From Liquorilactobacillus sucicola DSM 21376 = JCM 15457 (GTDB lineage: Bacteria > Bacillota > Bacilli > Lactobacillales > Lactobacillaceae), in the NCBI RefSeq assembly GCF_000612445.1, contig NZ_BALC01000001.1, forward strand, positions 62,001 to 126,000: a stretch of 64,000 bases of DNA. Reading direction: 5' to 3'. The position numbers were made by a program, and so were the translations under genes. Of the stretch, positions 57,545 through 64,000 are shown one piece after another. The notes under the pieces were generated by a model. The model worked only from the letters and a program-made list of their open reading frames with translations. It had not been told where the DNA came from and did not search any database. Each line of letters opens with the position of its first letter. Within the stretch, counting starts at the first letter, position 1.

Positions 57545-57648
57545 AGAGAATCGAGATAAAAGCGACATATGGCTCACTATATTAGAGGAGTATTTGCTTC
57601 AGTATAGTGGTGGGACTAATGTCGTTTGTCGTGATTCTCTTATTTTGC
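57545..57648 (+). terminator. Long three-helix hairpin between rpoZ and coaBC
   Basis: AGAGAATC (57545-57552) pairs with GATTCTCT (57633-57640). Inside it, CGACAT pairs with ATGTCG and CACTATA with TATAGTG around a 21-base loop. The outer helix is followed by TATTTTG, so it may end rpoZ transcription or be a small RNA. The gap holds no open frame. Confidence 0.6.
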
Positions 57649-57776
57649 TATCTGAAGAGTTAGCTTTTATCGGTAATTGCTCAGTTGAGATGAATATGTT
57701 TTTTTGAGTGTGAAGGGCTTAAAAAAGGATTTTAAAATTGATACAATAAGAATACAATCTTAAAGGGGGAGACAAC

Positions 57777-58973
57777 GTGAAAAATAAACACGTGGCAGTG
57801 TATATAACAGGAGGGATAGCGGCCTATAAAGCAGCTTATTTTGTGAGAGCTTTAATTAAGGATGGGGCACAGGTCAGAGTTGCAATGACTAGAACTGCAA
57901 CTGAATTTATTACACCAACCACATTGCAGACTTTGAGTCGACACCGTGTCTATACGGATAAAACCTTAGTCTACGACGATGAAATTGTGCCGCATATTGA
58001 ATTGGCTGATTGGTCTGATGCTGCGGTCGTTATTCCTGCTACTGCAAATGTTATTGCCAAAATCTCCCATGGCTTAGCTGATGATTTTGTTACGAGTGCG
58101 CTACTCGCTTCGGCTTGCCCTAAATTTGTTGTTCCGGCGATGAATGAAAAAATGCTAAAAAATGCAGCTACGGTCCGCAATTTTGCATGTCTGAGAGCTG
58201 ACGGTGTTAATGTGCTTGAACCGGATGCCGGTTTTTTGGCAGAAGGCTATGAGGGAAGAGGACGCCTACCGGCAGTAACTGATGTTATGAAATGGATCCA
58301 AGGAAAAATAGCACAGTCTGACTCCAGTGTAAAAGATATGAAGGGTAAAAGGGTTCTTATCACAGCGGGAAAAACAGTCGAACCAATTGATCCGGTCAGG
58401 TACATTACTAATCACTCAACTGGTAGAATGGGCTATGCTTTGGCACAGGCAGCGGCAGAGCGTGGAGCGAAAGTCACATTGATTTCTGGCCCGACAACAC
58501 TTGCGTGTCCTGCAGGTGTGCATGTTGTTTCGATTAAAACAACTGCGGAGATGGCACAAGAGGTTGATAAGTATTTCGCTAAAATGGATATTGTAATTAT
58601 GGCAGCGGCGGTTTCGGATTATCGAATTGAGAAGCCGGCAGCTCAAAAGATAAAGAAAAAAAGTAGTACACTTGAATTAAAGTTAGTCAAGAACATTGAT
58701 ATTTTGAAAAGGCTAGGACAAAAAAAGAAGGAGCAAGTGCTGATTGGCTTTGCTGCTGAAACACAAAATCTTTTAGAGAATGCTACACGAAAAATGCAAG
58801 AAAAAAGAGTGGACTTATTAGTTGCAAATGACGTTTCACGTGCCGATATTGGTTTTGGAAGCAAGCAAAATGAAGTTACATTTTTACGTCCTGGTCATGA
58901 ACCTCTTTTAGTAAAAAAAAGTGATAAAAGACAGATAGCAGAAAAAATCTTTGATTGCATAATGAGTTTTTGA
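57777..58973 (+). CDS. coaBC: CoaBC, phosphopantothenoylcysteine synthetase/decarboxylase
   Basis: A bifunctional enzyme of CoA synthesis. The first part (about 1-185) is the FMN-dependent decarboxylase, with GGIAAYKAAYFVR, the catalytic His in PHIELADW near residue 72, and PAMNEKM. The second (about 190-398) is the synthetase, with ITAGKTVEPIDPVRYITNHSTGRMG and NDVSRADIGFGS. Length 398 is normal. The start is a GTG after AAAGGGGGA. It heads a coaBC-priA-fmt-rsmB-stp operon. Confidence 0.96.
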   Translation: MKNKHVAVYITGGIAAYKAAYFVRALIKDGAQVRVAMTRTATEFITPTTLQTLSRHRVYTDKTLVYDDEIVPHIELADWSDAAVVIPATANVIAKISHGLADDFVTSALLASACPKFVVPAMNEKMLKNAATVRNFACLRADGVNVLEPDAGFLAEGYEGRGRLPAVTDVMKWIQGKIAQSDSSVKDMKGKRVLITAGKTVEPIDPVRYITNHSTGRMGYALAQAAAERGAKVTLISGPTTLACPAGVHVVSIKTTAEMAQEVDKYFAKMDIVIMAAAVSDYRIEKPAAQKIKKKSSTLELKLVKNIDILKRLGQKKKEQVLIGFAAETQNLLENATRKMQEKRVDLLVANDVSRADIGFGSKQNEVTFLRPGHEPLLVKKSDKRQIAEKIFDCIMSF

Positions 58974-58989
58974 AAGAAGGTAGCTTAAC

Positions 58990-61406
58990 ATTATACAATA
59001 TGCAGAAGTAATTGTAGATGTGCCGACTATGCAGACAGACAAGCCTTTCACATACGAGCTCGATGAGCATTTGAGAGATCGTCTTAGCATCGGTATGCGT
59101 GTTGTTGTTCCTTTTGGTAAAGGAAATCGCTTGATTCAAGGTTTTGTCGTGCGGATTTTCAATAAGAGCGAGTATGCAGGTAAGTTAAAGAAAATTTTCT
59201 CAGTTATTGATTTGGAGCCGGTTTTGAATGATGAGCGTTTAAAAATGGCTGAATGGATGGCACAGTATACATTTTCATTTCGAATAAGCTGTATGCAGGC
59301 AATGCTTCCCAGTGCAATGCGGGCTCAATATCAAAAGAAGATAGTATTGTTGTCGGATGATGTTAACGAAGAAGTGCACTCCTTTTTTTCGGGAAAGAAT
59401 GAAGCTGATTTTGATGAGCAGAAAATCCCAGCCGAATTGCTAGGGCAATTAATAAAGGCGCGTCAGCAAAATAAGGTGGAGATTCGTTATCTTGTTAAGG
59501 ATAAGGCTAAAGCCAAAAAAATAACTGTAATTAAGTCTCTGTTGACAGGCACCGAAATCGCACGAGAAAAAGATAATTTGAGAACAAATGCAAATAACCT
59601 CAGAACATTATTGGATTATTTGAATGACCATCAAGAGGAGCTGATTCCTCAGCTGCAGGTTGAAACTGAGACACATTTGAAGGCTGATGTTCTGCGAACT
59701 GCCGAAAAAAAGGGTTGGCTTTTGCGCAAAAGAATCGAACAATATCGAGACCCGAGGAAAAACTTGAACATAGAACAGACTACGCCTAGGGTGCTGACAC
59801 CGCAGCAAAAAATAGCTGTAGAGGCTGTCAGCCAAAAAGCAGATGAACAGCAACCGACAACATTTCTTTTACAGGGCGTAACCGGAAGTGGGAAGACAGA
59901 AGTCTATCTTCAAGTTATCGCTAATGTTTTGAAGGCTGGTAAAACTGCTTTGATGCTTGTGCCTGAAATAGCTTGACGCCCCAGATGGTTGAGCGGGTGA
60001 CATCGCGTTTTGGGAAAAAAGTTGCGTTGCTGCACAGCGGTTTGTCAAATGGTGAAAGATTTGATGAATGGCGGCGGATAGAAAAAAATGAAGCACAGGT
60101 TGTTGTCGGAGCACGATCAGCTATTTTCGCACCATTGAAAAATATTGGAATTATTATTATTGACGAAGAACATGAAACTAGCTATAAACAAGACAATATG
60201 CCGCGTTATCATGCTCGCGATGTTGCTAAATGGCGGGCAAAGTATCATCACTGTCCTGTTTTATTGGGAAGTGCAACACCTTCTTTGGAATCAAGAGCTC
60301 GCGCTCAAAAGGGAGTTTATCACTGGTTGCATATGGATGCACGTATCAACAAGCAGCCTCTTCCTAAAGTTGAGATTATTGACATGCGGCAAGAAGTCCC
60401 TTTTGCTAAAAATATGAATTTTTCAAAAACAATGCTTGATGGTATTCAGCAAACTCTTGAACGGAATGAACAAATAATTTTGATGCTGAATCGACGGGGA
60501 TACTCTTCATTTATGATGTGTCGCGATTGTGGTTTTGTTTTGAAATGCCCCAATTGTGATATTTCTTTGACGCTGCATATGGATACTCATTCGATGAAAT
60601 GCCATTATTGCGGACATGAGGAGGCAATACCGCAAATCTGCCCCAGTTGTAAAGGACGACATATTAGGTATTATGGAACTGGGACGCAGCAAGTTGAAAC
60701 AGAACTTCAAAAAATATTTCCCAAGGCGCGAATTTTAAGAATGGATGTCGATACGACTAGGCGTAAAGGCGCGCATGCCCGAATTCTAGATAAATTTGGT
60801 CGGCGCGAAGCTGATATTTTGCTTGGAACCCAGATGATTGCTAAGGGACTGGATTATCCCGATGTTACGCTTGTGGGAGTTTTGAATGCAGATACTGCAT
60901 TGGGAATGGCTGACTTTCGTGCTAGCGAGAAGACTTTCCAACTTTTAACGCAAGTCAGTGGACGTGCGGGAAGAGCCAATAAGGTGGGACGCGTAGTTAT
61001 TCAAACATACAACCCAGATCATTATGCTATTCGTTTGGCAAGAGAGCAGAACTATGAATTGTTTTTCAGAAAAGAAATGACGATTCGGCATCAAGGCGTG
61101 TATCCACCATACTATTTCACAGTTCAGATTACAGCCAGCTCAAGAGATGAGAGCCAAGCAGCCAAAAAAATGTATCAAATATATGGCGAAATACGGAAGT
61201 GTCTAAGTTCGCAAGCAATGATTTTGGGCCCGACACCTCAAGCGGTAGCAAGAATTAATAACAGGTATTTTTATCAACTTATTGTGAAGTACAAGCATGA
61301 AGAACGATTATTTTCATATTTGAATGAAGTACTGCATAAGAGTCAAAAAGATGAGCGTAATGGAATTCAAATAATGATCGACAGGGAACCGCTTAATTTT
61401 GTTTAG
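58990..61406 (+). CDS. priA: Primosomal protein N' (replication restart helicase), frameshifted
   Basis: A superfamily 2 helicase that restarts collapsed forks. The first frame covers the DNA-binding domain (VPTMQTDKPFTYEL) and Walker A GVTGSGKTEVYLQ near residue 296, ending after LMLVPEIA. One extra T in GCTTGACG near 59970 continues it into the second frame with DEEHETSYKQ, the zinc region CRDCGFVLKCPNCDISLT...CHYCGH...CPSCKGRH, and motifs V and VI. The expected start YAEVIVDVPTM lies before any ATG/GTG/TTG. The codons there are ATT (58990) and ATA (58993), just after an in-frame stop. A GTG at 59020 would remove the first strand. Confidence 0.9.
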
Positions 61407-61426
61407 TAAAAGGATGGGGAATAAAA

Positions 61427-62383
61427 ATGACATCAATTGTATTTATGGGAACACCCAAATTTGCCGCAGTAATCTTGGAGGGCCTGATAAAAAATGATTA
61501 TGATATCAAAGCAGTAGTTACACAACCAGATCGGCATACAGGAAGGAAGCACAAACTAACGGCGTCCCCAGTCAAACAAGTTGCTTTAGCAAACGAGATA
61601 AAAGTTTTACAACCAGAAAAAATAAGTGGCAGTTCTGAATTGGAACAGATCATTGCTCTTGCACCTGATTTGATCGTCACAGCCGCGTTTGGTCAATTCT
61701 TACCAGATAAACTGATTAAGGCGACTAAAATAGGTGCAATAAACGTTCATGGTTCTTTGCTGCCAAAATATCGAGGTGGAGCGCCTGTTCAATATGCCAT
61801 TATGAATGGAGAAGAAAAAACAGGTGTAACGATTATTTATATGATTAAAAAAATGGATGCCGGAGATATGCTCGCACAGGCAGAATTGCCGATAACTGAA
61901 ACTGACGATACTGGAACTATCTTTGAAAAAATGAGTGTTCTTGGCCGAGACTTGTTGTTGAAAACAATTCCGAGGCTAATAGCCGGTAAAATTCAGGCAC
62001 AATTGCAAAACGAAGCAGAAGTGACTTTTTCTCCTATCATATCACCTGAGCAAGAGGAACTTTTTTTGAATCAAACGGCGCAAGAACTGGATTGGAAGAT
62101 TAGAGCATTAAGGCCAACGCCAGGGGCATACTTCAAGAAGTTCAATGGGAAAAGGACCAAGTTGTGGCAGATCACGCCCCTTGAAGAAAAAACAGAACTG
62201 GAACCTGGTTTTGTCGTAGCAATCAGCAAACATCAACTAAAAATTGCTGCAGCTAAAGGAAGTGTTTATCAAATTGATAGTTTACAACCAGCCGGTAAAC
62301 CGCGGATGAAAATCACTGATTATCTGAACGGTGTAGGGCAAAACATCAAACTTGGACAAAAGGTGATTGAAAATGACAAATGA
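61427..62383 (+). CDS. fmt: Methionyl-tRNA formyltransferase
   Basis: Formylates initiator Met-tRNA. The 318-residue protein has MGTPKFAAVILE near residue 7, the catalytic block INVHGSLLPKYRGGAPVQYAI near 106 (with Asn, His and the folate-binding loop) and an OB-type C-terminal domain. The ATG follows AAGGATGGGGA. It overlaps rsmB by eleven bases. Its place after priA is the standard Firmicute order. Confidence 0.97.
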   Translation: MTSIVFMGTPKFAAVILEGLIKNDYDIKAVVTQPDRHTGRKHKLTASPVKQVALANEIKVLQPEKISGSSELEQIIALAPDLIVTAAFGQFLPDKLIKATKIGAINVHGSLLPKYRGGAPVQYAIMNGEEKTGVTIIYMIKKMDAGDMLAQAELPITETDDTGTIFEKMSVLGRDLLLKTIPRLIAGKIQAQLQNEAEVTFSPIISPEQEELFLNQTAQELDWKIRALRPTPGAYFKKFNGKRTKLWQITPLEEKTELEPGFVVAISKHQLKIAAAKGSVYQIDSLQPAGKPRMKITDYLNGVGQNIKLGQKVIENDK

Positions 62384-63716
62384 AATTCAACAGTCTGTTC
62401 GCTTTTTAGCGGTGGAGTTGCTGACAAGAATTGAGCAAGAGGGTGCTTACTCCAACATTGTTTTGGATCAGACAATCAAAAGGAATACTCTTTCTAAGAG
62501 AGACGCACATCTGCTGACCAATATAGTGTATGGTGTCTTACAAAATCGTTTATTACTTGAGTATTGGCTTGAACCCTTTACTAAAAAAAATAAAAAAATC
62601 ACACCTTGGGTTAAACAATTACTATTAAGTGCCCTTTATCAGATGAAATTTTTGGACAAAATTCCTAATCATGCGATTTTGAATGAGTCAATTGAAATCG
62701 CTAAACGCAAAGGACACGATGGAATACGTAAGTTTGTAACAGGAATCTTACATGCAATTTTGCGACAGGGAGTACGTGATATCAATGAAGTTTCATCTGA
62801 TATCGTAAAAATGTCGTTACGAGATAGTGTTCCGGAATGGCTTGTTAAAAAACTGATTAAACAAAATGGTACCGCAAAGACGACTAGTATCTTGCAGTCA
62901 ATTAATCAACAGCCACACCAAACAGTTCGGATTAACTTTTCAAGTACATCTAAAAAAGAAGTAATGGCGGCTTTACAAAAAGAAAAAGTAGAATATGAAG
63001 AGAGTCTGGTTACTCCATCCAGCTTAATTATCACAAAGGGGTTTATCCCTGAAAGCGAGAGTTATCAGCAGGGAGATCTAATAGTTCAAGATGAAAGTGC
63101 AACCCTCGTGGTTGAGTCAATGGGAGTTCAACCACAAGATACTATTTTAGACGCCTGTGCTGCCCCAGGAGGAAAAACGGTTCATATTGCTGAAAAACTA
63201 GATAGCGGCAAGGTGACTGCACTTGATATACATAAACACAAAGTTAAGTTGATTATAGATAATGCAAGCAGGTGCGGGGTAGCAGATAAGGTTAATGCAA
63301 TGGTAATGGATGCACGCAAGTCTGATGAATTTTTTGCACCGAAAACATTTGATAAGGTACTAGTCGATGCACCATGTTCAGGGTTGGGCCTGCTACGGCG
63401 CAAACCTGAAATTAGGTATCAAAAACATGAGCAGGATCTGTTGAACTTGCAACGAGTGCAATTGGAGATTCTGAATAAAGTTGCAGGATTAGTCAAAGTT
63501 GGAGGAATACTGACGTACAGTACGTGTTCAATAATGAATGAAGAAAATCACGATGTTGTTGAGCACTTTTTAAAAGAACACACTGTGTTTGAGTGCTGTA
63601 AAACAATGACTGTCAACAATATCAAAGGCGACAGAAATACTCAAACCTTGAGTATTTACCCAGATGACTATGGTTCAGATGGTTTCTTTATTGCAACATT
63701 AAAAAAGCTACGTTAA
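62373..63716 (+). CDS. rsmB: 16S rRNA (cytosine-967-C5)-methyltransferase
   Basis: Methylates C967 of 16S rRNA. The 447-residue protein has an N-terminal NusB-like RNA-binding domain (residues 1-150) and a SAM-dependent domain with ACAAPGGKTVHIAE near 264. The catalytic cysteines are in DAPCSGLG near 331 and STCSIMNEEN near 385. The ATG at 62373 follows AAAGGTGA. It overlaps fmt and precedes the PP2C phosphatase gene. Confidence 0.96.
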   Translation: MTNEIQQSVRFLAVELLTRIEQEGAYSNIVLDQTIKRNTLSKRDAHLLTNIVYGVLQNRLLLEYWLEPFTKKNKKITPWVKQLLLSALYQMKFLDKIPNHAILNESIEIAKRKGHDGIRKFVTGILHAILRQGVRDINEVSSDIVKMSLRDSVPEWLVKKLIKQNGTAKTTSILQSINQQPHQTVRINFSSTSKKEVMAALQKEKVEYEESLVTPSSLIITKGFIPESESYQQGDLIVQDESATLVVESMGVQPQDTILDACAAPGGKTVHIAEKLDSGKVTALDIHKHKVKLIIDNASRCGVADKVNAMVMDARKSDEFFAPKTFDKVLVDAPCSGLGLLRRKPEIRYQKHEQDLLNLQRVQLEILNKVAGLVKVGGILTYSTCSIMNEENHDVVEHFLKEHTVFECCKTMTVNNIKGDRNTQTLSIYPDDYGSDGFFIATLKKLR

Positions 63717-63733
63717 GTTGAGGTGATTTGTCA

Positions 63734-64000
63734 GTGGAATTTGCTTATAAAAGCGACATTGGGCGGGTAAGAACTAAAAATGAGGATTATGTTGGATTAT
63801 TCCAAAACAAGGTCGGCATTAAGTTTGCCATTATCGCAGATGGATTAGGAGGACACAAGGGCGGTGATGTTGCCTCAGAGATGGCGGTTTCATATTTAGG
63901 TTATCGTTTTGAGGAAACTAAGTTTGATGAGCCGGATGAGGGTAGAGAGTGGCTCAAATTAGAAGTTAATAAGGAAAATAAAATGATTTTGGAGCGAGCA
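63734..64000 (+). CDS. stp: PP2C-type protein phosphatase Stp/PrpC, 5' part
   Basis: The first 89 residues of a PP2C Ser/Thr phosphatase; it runs off the window. The GTG start lies about eight bases after GAGGTGA. Motif DIGRVRTKNEDYVG (metal Asp and Arg-x-x-Asn-Glu-Asp) begins near residue 8, and ADGLGGHKGGDVASE near 37. In Firmicutes it is paired with a PASTA-domain kinase (PrkC) gene downstream, not visible here. Confidence 0.93.
   Translation, partial: MEFAYKSDIGRVRTKNEDYVGLFQNKVGIKFAIIADGLGGHKGGDVASEMAVSYLGYRFEETKFDEPDEGREWLKLEVNKENKMILERA

Noticed and set aside
58416-58864. Cysteine-rich minus-strand frames in coaBC
   Set aside because: They mirror coaBC codons and have no start signals.
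1-64000. CRISPR array, tRNA/rRNA, insertion sequence or prophage
   Set aside because: I found no regularly spaced direct repeats, cloverleaf genes, transposase or integrase coding, or terminal repeats.

Overview
The window is low-GC Gram-positive chromosome, almost entirely housekeeping genes. It most likely comes from a lactobacillus (Lactobacillaceae). Several things point there: Bacillus-like gene order (the ytmP/trmB/ytpP/ytpR/sftA/murC, yqeG-to-yqeM, yqgP/yqgQ/glcK and ynbB/glnR/glnA blocks), the primosome genes dnaB and dnaI next to nrdR, a T-box in front of thrS, an L20-type leader in front of infC, a fused glutamine-binding/permease protein, and short DUF3042- and YqgQ-type genes. The genus is inferred, not proven. 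I see no rRNA, tRNA, insertion sequence, prophage or CRISPR array. Most genes lie on the + strand. The exceptions are seven minus-strand genes: a small anchored protein (2.2-2.5 kb), a 43-residue protein (27.8 kb), a CDF cation exporter (32.4-33.3 kb), an unknown 94-residue protein (37.0 kb), a YfhO-type membrane protein (43.4-46.0 kb), a DUF3042 protein (51.7 kb) and an SOS-type small gene (56.2-56.5 kb).

Layout. 0-8 kb: end of ecsB, a YtmP-like kinase, trmB, a thioredoxin, ytpR, the DNA translocase sftA, and murC. 7.9-9.1 kb: a MaoC/Bax-inhibitor gene pair. 9.2-16.3 kb: polA-mutM-coaE-nrdR-dnaB-dnaI (DNA repair, CoA synthesis, replication restart/initiation). 16.3-20 kb: T-box-thrS and leader-infC-rpmI-rplT. 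20-27.6 kb: the yqeG-yqeH-yhbY-nadD-yqeK-rsfS-yqeM-tmcAL ribosome-assembly/NAD block, yceD-rpmF, engB and a MazG-like gene. 28-32.3 kb: glutamine ABC transporter and uvrC. 33.7-42.5 kb: obg, an OatA-like acyltransferase, rnz, an SDR enzyme, a LapA protein, recJ and apt. 42.7-51.6 kb: a Ktr potassium-channel regulator, YfhO, PBP2B, rpmG, fthC, rhomboid protease, yqgQ, glcK and a rhodanese-like protein. 52-56 kb: miaA, a YnbB-type PLP protein, and glnR-glnA under a GlnR box. 56.6-64 kb: gmk-rpoZ, then coaBC-priA-fmt-rsmB and the start of a PP2C phosphatase (stp).

Two observations stand out. First, eight conserved genes (ecsB, ytpR, infC, yhbY, rnz, recJ twice, glnA, priA) are broken by single-base frameshifts. 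All of them can be repaired by changing one short homopolymer by one base. Because infC, priA and rnz should be essential, this looks like sequencing or assembly error rather than gene decay. Second, a small unknown gene at 56.2-56.5 kb has two LexA-type boxes: one fills the spacer of its promoter and the other lies just past the -10. It appears to be a tightly controlled SOS gene without a polymerase partner. Other points: infC and priA have no ordinary start codon, two long multi-helix hairpins follow mazG-like and rpoZ, and the rpmI-rplT gap is structured. I did not find a clearly new multi-gene system.
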